From: an uncultured Pelagibacteraceae bacterium | Lineage (GTDB): Bacteria; Pseudomonadota; Alphaproteobacteria; Pelagibacterales; Pelagibacteraceae | Reading direction: 5' to 3' | Assembly (NCBI GenBank): GCA_902539445.1 | Contig: CACBIY010000007.1 | Span: forward strand, 1-53,085 | DNA length: 53,085 nt | Shown: positions 45,900-53,085 of the stretch, one piece after another | Layout: each line of letters opens with the position of its first letter | Position numbering within the stretch: position 1 is the stretch's first letter | Made by a program: the position numbers and the translations under genes | The notes under the pieces: model-generated | Told to the model about the DNA's origin: nothing | The model's input: the letters and a program-made list of their open reading frames with translations, nothing else | Database searches by the model: none

Positions 45900-46973
45900 T
45901 TATAATTTTAATCCAGATCCTTTTAAAAAAGCAGCATCTGAGTCTAAAGGCCACCTAGGTTTTGCTGGAAAATCTAAATTGTTAAATTTTTTTAATTTAA
46001 ATTTTTCTAATCCAACCATTGCAATCATAGCTGCGTTGTCCCCACAAAATTCAATTTTTGGAAATATAGTTTGATAGTTTTCTTTATAACATAGATTAAT
46101 TAACATAGATCTAATATTTTTATTTGCAGCTACACCTCCTGCCACAACAAATACTTTATTTTTTAATTTGTTTTGTTTTTCAAATTCTCTAAATGCAATC
46201 TTAGTTTTTTTGTGCAATATCTTTACAACTGTATTTTGAAATGATGCTGCAAGGTCAAATCTTTCTTGGTCAGTTTTAATTTTTTTAGTTATTTTTAATA
46301 TAGCTGTTTTCAGTCCTGCAAAAGATAAGTTACACCCACCCCTAGAATAAATCGGTTTTGGCAAATGAAATTTTTCAGGGTTTCCTTTTTCTGCCAGAAC
46401 CTCAATCTTTGGGCCACCTGGAAATTCAACTCCTAAAAGCTTTGCAGTTTTATCAAATGCTTCTCCTAAAGCATCATCGATAGTTGTGCCTAATCTTTTA
46501 TATTTTTCAAGACCTTGGACATTTAAAAATTGTGTGTGTCCGCCAGAAATCAATAAAAGTAAATATGGATAAGTTAATTCTGAATTTAGTTTTGGACTCA
46601 ATGCATGACCTTCTAAGTGATTTACTGCGATAAATGGTTTCTTTAAGGTAGATGCTAATGCCTTTCCAAAACTTAAACCGACAGATAAACATACTATCAA
46701 ACCTGGACCAGCAGTTGAAGCTACAGCATCAATTTCGTGAATTTTTTTCCCACTATCTTTAATTGCTTTTTGAACAATCAAATCGATTTTTTCCATGTGA
46801 GCCCTAGCAGCTAATTCTGGAACAACTCCTCCAAATTCTTTATGAATATCTATCTGACTTGAAATAACGTTGGATAGAACCAATGGAATTCCTCGTTCAT
46901 CTTCAGTAATTACAGACGCAGCTGTCTCATCACAACTTGACTCAATTCCAAGAATTAGGGTTTTTTTTCTCAT
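45900..46973 (-). CDS. tsaD: tRNA N6-threonylcarbamoyladenosine transferase TsaD
   Basis: Transfers the threonylcarbamoyl group to A37 of ANN-decoding tRNAs, together with TsaB, TsaC and TsaE. The ASKHA ATP-binding fold starts with GIESSCDETA, and the metal-binding HLEGH is at 119-123. ISGGHTQFL and GCNLSFAGLKTA follow. The length of 357 aa is typical. It is divergent from hemC, an arrangement widely conserved in alphaproteobacteria. Confidence 0.98.
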   Translation of the reverse strand: MRKKTLILGIESSCDETAASVITEDERGIPLVLSNVISSQIDIHKEFGGVVPELAARAHMEKIDLIVQKAIKDSGKKIHEIDAVASTAGPGLIVCLSVGLSFGKALASTLKKPFIAVNHLEGHALSPKLNSELTYPYLLLLISGGHTQFLNVQGLEKYKRLGTTIDDALGEAFDKTAKLLGVEFPGGPKIEVLAEKGNPEKFHLPKPIYSRGGCNLSFAGLKTAILKITKKIKTDQERFDLAASFQNTVVKILHKKTKIAFREFEKQNKLKNKVFVVAGGVAANKNIRSMLINLCYKENYQTIFPKIEFCGDNAAMIAMVGLEKFKLKKFNNLDFPAKPRWPLDSDAAFLKGSGLKL

Positions 46974-47029
46974 TCAAATAGTTTCTATTAACTGTACAAT
47001 CTTAATACAAGTAAGAAATAAATTTATTT

Positions 47030-47947
47030 ATGAATAAGAAAATAACCATTGGAACAAGGGGAAGCAAGTTAGCTATGTTGTATGCTCAAAAAGTGAAAGA
47101 GAAAATTATTGAGACAGCCAATTTTATTGATCAGGATATAAATATTAAAAAAATTTCCACCAAAGGTGACGAGATAAAAGATGTAAGATTATCTGATATT
47201 GGTGGCAAAGGATTGTTTACAAGCAGTATTGAACAAGAGCTTCAAAAAAAAAATATTGATTTAGCAGTTCACGCACTTAAAGATATGCCTGCGGTTGAGA
47301 CTAAGGGTCTTTTAACAGATACATTTCTTGAAAGAACTGATGCTAGAGAAATTGCAATAATTAATGGAAATAAAAAATTTAAAGATTTAAAACAGAGTGC
47401 CATTATTGGAACATCTTCTTATAGACGACAATTTCAAATTAAAAAAATTAGACCTGATGTTAATTGTAAACTAATAAGAGGGAATGTTGATACTAGATTA
47501 AAAAAATTAGTGGATGGCGAATATGATGCAATAATTTTATCTTATGCTGGAATAAAGTACCTAAAATTAGAACATAAAATTTCAGAAATTTTTTCTATTG
47601 AGGAAATAATTCCAAGTGCAGGACAAGGTATAATTGCTATACAGTGTAGAGAAAATGATAAAGATATGATTTCAATGTTAAAAAAAATTAATCATAAAGA
47701 GACTTATAAAAGAGCACATGCTGAAAGAAATATTCTTAAAATTTTAGAGGGAGATTGTGAAACAGCAGTTGGAATTTATTCTAAAATAGATGAAAACAAA
47801 ATTACAGTGGAGGCTGAGCTTTTTTCATTAGATGGCTCTCAAAGATTTTATGAAAAAAAAACTGACAAATTAGAAAATTTTAAAAAACTTGGAAATGAGA
47901 TAGGTCAAATTTTAAAAATAAAATCAAATAATTCTTATAAAAAATAA
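47030..47947 (+). CDS. hemC: Porphobilinogen deaminase (hydroxymethylbilane synthase)
   Basis: Polymerises four porphobilinogens into hydroxymethylbilane. It starts TIGTRGSKLAMLYA. AVHALKDMPA is the substrate region with the catalytic Asp environment, and Cys243 in LEGDCETAVG anchors the dipyrromethane cofactor. The length of 305 aa is standard. It is followed one base later by hemD; the two form successive pathway steps. Confidence 0.98.
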   Translation: MNKKITIGTRGSKLAMLYAQKVKEKIIETANFIDQDINIKKISTKGDEIKDVRLSDIGGKGLFTSSIEQELQKKNIDLAVHALKDMPAVETKGLLTDTFLERTDAREIAIINGNKKFKDLKQSAIIGTSSYRRQFQIKKIRPDVNCKLIRGNVDTRLKKLVDGEYDAIILSYAGIKYLKLEHKISEIFSIEEIIPSAGQGIIAIQCRENDKDMISMLKKINHKETYKRAHAERNILKILEGDCETAVGIYSKIDENKITVEAELFSLDGSQRFYEKKTDKLENFKKLGNEIGQILKIKSNNSYKK

Positions 47948-47948
47948 A

Positions 47949-48647
47949 ATGCATATTCTATTAACCAGACCTCTAGAAGATTGTTCTGAAATGATCATTA
48001 AGTTCCAGTCTCTTGGTCACAAGGTTTCACATTTACCTTTATTATCTATTAAAAAGATCCTACATGAACAAATCGATCTTTCTGAATTTAGGGGTATTAT
48101 TTTTACAAGTTCTAACGCTGTAAGATTTTTAAATTTAAATAGGGCAGATAAAAATATAAAATGTTTTTGTGTGGGAGATGCAACTGAAAAAGAAGCAAGA
48201 AGTTGCGGTTTTTCAAATACAATTGCTGCAGAAGGAAACGTTCTAAATTTGAAAGAATTGATATTGCAGAATTTTGATAAAACAGAGGGTAAATTAATTT
48301 ATGTAAGTGGAGAAAACATTTCAGTGGATCTTGACAATCAACTTCAAAGCGAGGGATATGAAGTTGAAAGATTAATAAATTATGAAACCGTGCATAATGA
48401 AAAATTCGATAATGATTTTATCAATAAGTTAAAACTTGATATGCCCGATATGGTTTACGTTTATTCACAAAATAGTGCGTTAAGTCTTTTAAAGTTTATA
48501 AAATTTAATCAGCTAGAAAGTCTTTGGATGAGTACTAATTTGATGTGTATTGGCGAAAAAACGTCAGCTAAATTAAATGAAATTAAGTGGAAAAAGATAT
48601 TTCTTTTTAATCCTGGAGAAGAGGAATTTTTGTTATATAAAATTTAA
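47949..48647 (+). CDS. hemD: Uroporphyrinogen-III synthase
   Basis: Closes hydroxymethylbilane into uroporphyrinogen III with inversion of ring D. HemD is poorly conserved; supporting blocks are ILLTRPLEDC at the start, GIIFTSSNAVRFL, CVGDATEKEARSCGF and YVSGENIS. The length of 232 aa and direct coupling to hemC support the call. Confidence 0.9.
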   Translation: MHILLTRPLEDCSEMIIKFQSLGHKVSHLPLLSIKKILHEQIDLSEFRGIIFTSSNAVRFLNLNRADKNIKCFCVGDATEKEARSCGFSNTIAAEGNVLNLKELILQNFDKTEGKLIYVSGENISVDLDNQLQSEGYEVERLINYETVHNEKFDNDFINKLKLDMPDMVYVYSQNSALSLLKFIKFNQLESLWMSTNLMCIGEKTSAKLNEIKWKKIFLFNPGEEEFLLYKI

Positions 48648-48649
48648 CT

Positions 48650-49735
48650 ATGGAAATAATAAATAATTTTTCTGAGGTCTTTTTATCGGTTTGGAATAGA
48701 GGGATATTAGGAGTAGATATATTTCAAATATTAATTGGTATTGGAATATTTTTAATTTTTTTAATTTTTAGAGGATTAATAAGCAAACTTATTATTAAAA
48801 AATTAGAGATAATTTCTAAAAGAACTACTAATAAATTAGATGATACTTTTGTGTCTGCATTAATTGGACCAGCAAGATTTTTACCGATTGTTTTGGGTTT
48901 TTTTATAGCAAGTTATTATATGACTTTTTCAATTGAAGGTAGAGAAGTTGTTGACACAATAAATAGAACTTTAATAACAATTTTAATCTTTTGGGTGATA
49001 CATCAAATTATTGAACCTGTGTCTTACATTTTAAGTGGACTTGATAAACTTTTAACAAGAGAGTTAATTGGATGGATCATTAAATCCCTAAAAATACTAA
49101 TTTTTATTTTAGGTCTAGCTGCTGTATTAGAACTTTGGGGAATAAAGATAGGACCAATTATTGCTGGTCTTGGTTTATTTGGTGTTGCAGTAGCTTTAGG
49201 TGCTCAAGATTTATTTAAAAATTTGATTTCAGGTATTTTAGTTTTGGTTGAAAAAAGATTTAAAATTGGTGATTGGATATTAGTAGAGGGAATTATAGAG
49301 GGTATAGTAGAAAAAATTGGGTTTAGATCAACAACAATTAGAAAGTTTGATAAATCATTAGCAATTATTCCCAACTTTCAATTTGCTGAAAATGCGGTTG
49401 TTAATGTAAGTGAAACTTCAAACTGGTTAATAAGTTGGATTATAACTCTTCAATATGACACAACGGTTGATCAATTAAAAACTATAAGAAATGAAATTGA
49501 AGATCACATTCAAAAAAGTGAGGACTTTAATACTAGTATAGGAATTGCAGTGAGAGTTGACAAATTCTCTGATAGTTCAATTGATATGTATGTTCGTTGT
49601 TTTACTAAATCAGACAGTTGGAACGAGTGGCTATCAGTAAAAGAGAAATTAGCAATTGGAATCAAAAAGATTGTCGAAAAAAACAAAGCATCTTTTGCAT
49701 TCCCAAGTTCGTCTATTTACATCGAAAAAAAATGA
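48650..49735 (+). CDS. MscS family mechanosensitive ion channel
   Basis: Small-conductance tension-gated channel type. Membrane helices lie at about residues 20-45, 68-90, 100-125 and 140-165. The pore helix carries AGLGLFGVAVALGAQDLFKNLISG near 171-195, the MscS hallmark of Gly/Ala-packed TM3. FKIGDWILVEG opens the beta domain. The length is 361 aa, which is larger than E. coli MscS. It follows hemD by two bases and overlaps the YggT start (ATGA). Confidence 0.92.
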   Translation: MEIINNFSEVFLSVWNRGILGVDIFQILIGIGIFLIFLIFRGLISKLIIKKLEIISKRTTNKLDDTFVSALIGPARFLPIVLGFFIASYYMTFSIEGREVVDTINRTLITILIFWVIHQIIEPVSYILSGLDKLLTRELIGWIIKSLKILIFILGLAAVLELWGIKIGPIIAGLGLFGVAVALGAQDLFKNLISGILVLVEKRFKIGDWILVEGIIEGIVEKIGFRSTTIRKFDKSLAIIPNFQFAENAVVNVSETSNWLISWIITLQYDTTVDQLKTIRNEIEDHIQKSEDFNTSIGIAVRVDKFSDSSIDMYVRCFTKSDSWNEWLSVKEKLAIGIKKIVEKNKASFAFPSSSIYIEKK

Positions 49736-50022
49736 TAGCCATTTTTTATTTAGCTTTACAAATATTAAAGCTTTATTCCTACGTAGTAATAGCGAATGTA
49801 ATTATAAGTTGGTTGGTAGCTTTTAATGTTTTAAATACACAAAATAGATTTGTTTATTCAATTTTAGAATTAACATATCGTTTAACAGATCCTATACTTA
49901 GTAAAATAAGACGTTTTTTACCTAATTTAGGATCCTTAGATATCTCACCAATTATATTACTTCTATTGATTTGGTTTATAGAAATGTGTATGAAGCTCTA
50001 CATTGCACCTTTAATTCTTTAA
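49732..50022 (+). CDS. yggT: YggT family membrane protein
   Basis: Protein of 96 aa with two membrane helices around a central RLTDPILSKIRRFLPNLGSLDISPIILLL-like region: the blocks TDPILSKIRRFLP and LDISPIILLLL are the YggT signature. I chose the ATG that overlaps the mscS stop (ATGA), since a longer in-frame reading only repeats mscS sequence in another frame. It is followed five bases later by folD. Confidence 0.9.
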   Translation: MIAIFYLALQILKLYSYVVIANVIISWLVAFNVLNTQNRFVYSILELTYRLTDPILSKIRRFLPNLGSLDISPIILLLLIWFIEMCMKLYIAPLIL

Positions 50023-50027
50023 AACTT

Positions 50028-50873
50028 ATGATTCTAATTGATGGAAAAAAAGCAGCAGCTGAGTTAAGAGAAGAACTTAAACAAGAAGTAGCTGAATTAA
50101 AAAATAAGTATAATAAAGTACCAGGTTTAACAGTGATTTTGATTGGAGATCTTACTCCCAGTCAAATATATGTAAGGAACAAAGAGAAATCAGCAAAAGA
50201 GGTTGGTTTAAAGTCTGACGTAATTAAATACCCAGACTCTGTGGAAGAAAAAGTTATTTTGGACAAGATTAATGATCTAAATAAAGATAAGAGCGTTTCA
50301 GGTATTTTAGTTCAGTTACCTTTGCCAAAACATATCGATAAACAAAAAATTATTGAAGCTATTCATCCATCAAAAGACGTTGATGGATTTCATCCTATGA
50401 ATGTTGGCAATCTTTCTTCAGGTTATGACAGTTCCGTGCCATGTACTCCATTAGGCTGTTATTTATTAATAAAAAAAATTGAGCCAAACCTAAGTGGAAA
50501 AAAAGCAGTTGTAGTTGGAAGATCTAATCTAAATGGAAAACCAATGACACAACTTCTTTTAAAAGAAAATTGCACTGTAACAATTACCCATTCAAAAACA
50601 AAAGATCTCAAGGCCGAATGCCTAGAAGCAGATATTATTATTGCTGCAGTCGGTATACCTGAACTTGTTAAAGGAGATTGGGTTAAAAAAGATACAATCG
50701 TAATTGACGTTGGAATCAATAAAACTGATAAAGGTATTGTTGGTGATGTTGCATTTGATGAAGTTTCAAAAAATGCTAAAGCTTTAACACCAGTTCCAGG
50801 TGGAGTTGGACCAATGACAATCGCTTGTTTATTAAAAAATACTGTAGAGTGTTTCAAAAGATCGCAACTTTAA
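50028..50873 (+). CDS. folD: Bifunctional methylenetetrahydrofolate dehydrogenase / cyclohydrolase
   Basis: Interconverts 5,10-methylene-, methenyl- and 10-formyl-tetrahydrofolate. YVRNKEKSAKEVG holds the catalytic Tyr and Lys region, then GILVQLPLPKHI, KDVDGFHPMNVG, VVGRSNLNGKP for NADP binding and the final TPVPGGVGPMT. I chose the ATG at 50028 (281 aa), since it matches the family start; an upstream frame extension overlaps yggT and is not conserved-looking. FolD feeds one-carbon units to purH and methionine synthesis. Confidence 0.97.
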   Translation: MILIDGKKAAAELREELKQEVAELKNKYNKVPGLTVILIGDLTPSQIYVRNKEKSAKEVGLKSDVIKYPDSVEEKVILDKINDLNKDKSVSGILVQLPLPKHIDKQKIIEAIHPSKDVDGFHPMNVGNLSSGYDSSVPCTPLGCYLLIKKIEPNLSGKKAVVVGRSNLNGKPMTQLLLKENCTVTITHSKTKDLKAECLEADIIIAAVGIPELVKGDWVKKDTIVIDVGINKTDKGIVGDVAFDEVSKNAKALTPVPGGVGPMTIACLLKNTVECFKRSQL

Positions 50874-50909
50874 AGTTACAACCTATTAAATTTTTTGATA
50901 TTTTGAGGT

Positions 50910-51113
50910 GTGAAGAAACCTAAATATCCATATAGAATTGCAATTGTATTCTTAATTTTGACAGTTCCTACCATTGGAGCGACCCAATTGGGCTGGTACT
51001 TATATGATCAACAAACAGGTTTTGATTATGGTATGATTGTTGGAACATTTTCAGTTATATATGCAGCTTGGCTAATGTATGAAAAAAATTGGAGAGAAGA
51101 GGATGATGATTAG
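50910..51113 (+). CDS. Small two-helix membrane protein of unknown function
   Basis: Protein of 67 aa with hydrophobic segments at about residues 9-29 and 40-56, a basic start (KKPKYPYR) and an acidic end (REEDDD). I do not recognise the family. The start is GTG, with GAGG almost touching it, which is closer than normal; no ATG gives a longer product. It lies 36 bp after folD and 3 bp before the SHOCT gene, so the two small proteins may be co-expressed. Confidence 0.65.
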   Translation: MKKPKYPYRIAIVFLILTVPTIGATQLGWYLYDQQTGFDYGMIVGTFSVIYAAWLMYEKNWREEDDD

Positions 51114-51116
51114 GTA

Positions 51117-51383
51117 ATGGAAAAATTAATTTTTTTTGGACTGGTAATTCCTATTTTATTCTTTGTTTTATACTTAGGGACGAGAGCTATCATGAGTGGT
51201 GTTAGTGCGAAACAAGCTAACCAAGCTAATAAAGATGAAAATGAAATAGATGACAATAATGAGGAATCAAACACTGATAAATCTTTGAGTAATGAATTAG
51301 AAAAATTGAATGCATTAAGAGAAAGCGGTGTATTAACTCAAGAAGAGTTTGAAAAGGCAAAAAATAAATTATTAAATAATTAA
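51117..51383 (+). CDS. Membrane-anchored SHOCT domain protein
   Basis: Protein of 88 aa. One N-terminal membrane helix (about residues 3-24) is followed by a polar, acidic linker and a C-terminal SHOCT module (about 58-88). This has the typical pattern LEKLNALRESGVLTQEEFEKAK and then KLL. SHOCT domains are short oligomerisation or sorting modules, often attached to membrane anchors; function here is unknown. It converges with the EamA transporter gene. Confidence 0.8.
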   Translation: MEKLIFFGLVIPILFFVLYLGTRAIMSGVSAKQANQANKDENEIDDNNEESNTDKSLSNELEKLNALRESGVLTQEEFEKAKNKLLNN

Positions 51384-51386
51384 AGA

Positions 51387-52286
51387 TTAAGTTGTTCTTG
51401 TTAAAAGCAATAAAGTTGCACCAGCTATAAATATCATAATACCTAAAATTTCAATAAGAGTTATTTTTTCTTTAAAAAGATATTTTGATGAAATGTAACT
51501 AAAAAATATTTCAATTTGACCAACAGCTCTAACAAAAGATGCTTGAATTAAAGTGAAAGCAAAAAACCAAGATAGTGTCGCTAAAAAACCAGCTAATCCA
51601 GTCAAGAATATTTCAAATTTATTATCAAAAAATTTTTTGAATTCCGATTTTTCAAAAATTATCAAGTATGCGCTAATGATTATAGTTTGAATTATTAAAG
51701 CAAAAAAAACTGTAGTAAGCGCTTTATCAAAGTTAGATGAAAAATTTTCCAGTGTTAGCGCTGCTGCCCTAAAATAGACAACACTGAGACCCAATAAAAG
51801 TCCTGCTGCCAATCCAATAAGAGTTACCTTTGAAAAAAAATTTTTAAAAAACAATCTATAATCTTTGATCGAAATAATAATAACGCCAAGTGTTGCAATT
51901 ATTATTCCAAAAACACCAAGCAAATTTAGTTTATCTTTTAATATGATATATTCAAAAATCGCAATTTGAATAACTTCTGTTTTACTTAGTGAAGTACCGA
52001 CAACAAAATTCGAAAATCTAAAAAGGTATAATAGCGTTATTGTAAAAGTAACTTGTAAAATAGATCCTAAAAAAGTAAAAAAAATGAAGTTACTTTGATC
52101 TAGAATATCTGAAATGATATCAAAATCGTGAAAAAAAAAAAATAATACAAAAGCAAATGGCAATGCAAAGGCAAATCTTACATATGCAGAAGCAACCAAC
52201 GATAAATCTTTATTTAATTTTTTCTGCAATGAAGTTCTTAGATTTTGAAAAAAAGCTGCTAAAATTGTAAAAACTACCCAATTCAT
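51387..52286 (-). CDS. EamA/DMT family transporter
   Basis: Membrane protein of 299 aa with about ten helices in two repeated EamA halves (residues about 5-140 and 150-295). The first half ends GVFGIIIATLGVIIIS and the second ends EILGIMIFIAGATLLLL, the matching end-of-repeat signature. Drug/metabolite transporters of this type export or import amino acids, sugars or nucleotides; the substrate cannot be told. It stands alone on the minus strand. Confidence 0.88.
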   Translation of the reverse strand: MNWVVFTILAAFFQNLRTSLQKKLNKDLSLVASAYVRFAFALPFAFVLFFFFHDFDIISDILDQSNFIFFTFLGSILQVTFTITLLYLFRFSNFVVGTSLSKTEVIQIAIFEYIILKDKLNLLGVFGIIIATLGVIIISIKDYRLFFKNFFSKVTLIGLAAGLLLGLSVVYFRAAALTLENFSSNFDKALTTVFFALIIQTIIISAYLIIFEKSEFKKFFDNKFEIFLTGLAGFLATLSWFFAFTLIQASFVRAVGQIEIFFSYISSKYLFKEKITLIEILGIMIFIAGATLLLLTRTT

Positions 52287-52343
52287 AAATTTATTTAGAT
52301 ATAATCTTTTAATCGAATTAAGTAGTTACTTATATCTAAAAAA

Positions 52344-53085
52344 TTAGATTTTCTCCATCAGCCAAAGAGCGTCTTCTCCTAAAAAGTAAACTTTTCCGTT
52401 ATCAGGATGTACTTGTATATCTCTTATTCTTCCAATTTTATTTTTAAATATGATTTCCTCTTTTACATTATATAAGTCGTCAAATATTAATTTTCTCAAA
52501 GATTTGTCTTTAAGTGAAGTAATTAAAGCATGTCCATTCCATTCACTAAACTCTTTTCCTTTGTAAATTGTGATTGCACTTGTTGCTATGGACGGCACCC
52601 AATATTGTATCGCTTTTGTAAAACCTGGTTTCCATTTTGGACCAATAGGAATGCCTGAATAGTTTGTCCCTCCCCAACCTAAAATTTTCCATCCATAATT
52701 TTCACCTTTTTTTGCTTCACCAAACCAATCCCCACCCCTCGCTCCATGATTACTCATATAAATTTTTTCATCAAATGGTGATAAAGTTAGACCTTGAGGA
52801 TTTCTAATACCTATTTGATAAATTTCAGGTAACCAATCTGATTTACCCTGAAATTTTGGATTATCTTTTGGGATACTTCCATCAATATTTATTCTAATGA
52901 TACTACCAGGATGCTTTGTAGGATCTTGTGCAATCATACCTTGACCTCTTTCACCAGCAGACGCGAAAAGATAACCATCTTTGATCGCCAACCTTGATCC
53001 AAAGTGATATCCAGAGTCAATAGGTGGATTTGCTTGGAAAATATTTTTAAAGATTAAATCTTTTTCATTAAATTTCGATTTTGCT
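52344..53085 (-). CDS. PQQ-type sugar dehydrogenase (aldose sugar dehydrogenase family), C-terminal part
   Basis: The frame stays open to the right edge, so the N-terminus lies outside the window; about 246 residues are present. The blocks DSGYHFGSRLA, HPGSIIRINIDGSIPKDNP, IYQIGIRNPQGL, MSNHGARGGDW and GENYGW are typical of the six-bladed soluble glucose/aldose dehydrogenase family (YliI-like). The family oxidises sugars in the periplasm with PQQ. Whether this cell makes PQQ cannot be judged here. An internal TTG could be read as a start, but upstream codons continue the family match. Confidence 0.88.
   Translation of the reverse strand, partial: AKSKFNEKDLIFKNIFQANPPIDSGYHFGSRLAIKDGYLFASAGERGQGMIAQDPTKHPGSIIRINIDGSIPKDNPKFQGKSDWLPEIYQIGIRNPQGLTLSPFDEKIYMSNHGARGGDWFGEAKKGENYGWKILGWGGTNYSGIPIGPKWKPGFTKAIQYWVPSIATSAITIYKGKEFSEWNGHALITSLKDKSLRKLIFDDLYNVKEEIIFKNKIGRIRDIQVHPDNGKVYFLGEDALWLMEKI

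Noticed and set aside
49618-49731. Longer start for the YggT gene within mscS
   Set aside because: The extra residues are an out-of-frame reading of mscS; the ATGA overlap gives a normal YggT N-terminus.
49971-50027. Longer start for folD within yggT
   Set aside because: The extension is out-of-frame yggT sequence; the family N-terminus starts at the ATG at 50028.
50866-50877. Perfect palindrome AACTTTAAAGTT at the folD stop codon
   Set aside because: It is short, AT-rich and without a T-run or G+C stem; it could arise by chance and gives no convincing terminator.
1-53085. CRISPR arrays, insertion sequences, prophage genes, glycine or SAM riboswitches
   Set aside because: No regularly spaced repeats, transposase or phage genes were seen, and no leader region is long or structured enough for the riboswitches known from this lineage.

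Overview
The window is a gene-dense, strongly AT-rich stretch of a free-living alphaproteobacterial chromosome. Its gene content and order fit SAR11 (Pelagibacterales). Three things support this: the alphaproteobacterial replication-origin neighbourhood (parB-parA-rsmG-mnmG-mnmE-rho-hem genes-hemE, origin, then a PPDK-regulator/maf/aroE/coaE/dnaQ/secB block); very short spacers with many 1-30 bp overlaps; and a lysine- and asparagine-rich proteome with biosynthetic genes (his, purH, hem, folD) that obligate intracellular Rickettsiales usually lack. The assignment to SAR11 is an inference from style and synteny, not a database result.

Layout. 0.1-4.1 kb: leuS-lptE-holA on the plus strand, meeting parB convergently. 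4.1-9.7 kb: parB-parA-rsmG-mnmG and mnmE on the minus strand, with a near-perfect parS site inside the rsmG reading frame. 9.75-10.6 kb: a sulfotransferase on the opposite strand to its surroundings. 10.6-14.4 kb: rho, hemJ, hemH, hemE. 14.37-14.65 kb: the 282-bp intergenic region that I call the chromosomal origin (oriC). It has a DnaA box at each end and a long inverted repeat between them. 14.65-18.1 kb: PPDK regulatory protein, maf, aroE, coaE, dnaQ, tightly overlapped. 18.1-21.9 kb: secB-fxsA, Tim44-like, Smr, hslUV. 21.9-25.8 kb: hisB-H-A-F-E followed by a HIT protein and an acetyltransferase. 25.8-30.2 kb: lolA, ftsK, a ubiquinone-type FAD monooxygenase and a Lon-substrate-binding protein. 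30.2-32 kb: a second sulfotransferase, tRNA-Gly(GCC) with its own promoter, and a SAM methyltransferase. 32-36.5 kb: phhB, purH, heparinase-like protein, rpe, a YggT-like protein. 36.5-41.5 kb: acetate-type uptake and activation (two-part SSS symporter, a conserved unknown, acs with a remarkable polylysine tail). 41.5-45.9 kb: EVE protein, a 928-residue OpgB-GDPD fusion and a divergent glycosyltransferase. 45.9-51.4 kb: tsaD, hemCD, an MscS channel, YggT, folD and two small membrane proteins. 51.4 kb to the end: an EamA transporter and the C-terminal part of a PQQ-type sugar dehydrogenase.

Working together. The origin, parABS, ftsK, holA, dnaQ and rho form a chromosome replication, segregation and termination core. 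hemC, hemD, hemE, hemJ and hemH give much of the path from porphobilinogen to haem. The SSS symporter with its small subunit plus Acs suggests acetate (or similar) uptake and activation. Two sulfotransferases, a heparinase-like protein, a GT4 glycosyltransferase and the OpgB-GDPD fusion hint at a dispersed cell-envelope glycan-modification capacity.

The most notable observations are the OpgB-GDPD fusion, the histone-like lysine tail on acetyl-CoA synthetase, an EF-hand loop inside the SSS symporter, the origin architecture with an inverted repeat, and the parS site written into rsmG codons. No CRISPR array, insertion sequence, prophage or recognisable riboswitch was seen, and no gene-free stretch exceeds 300 bases.
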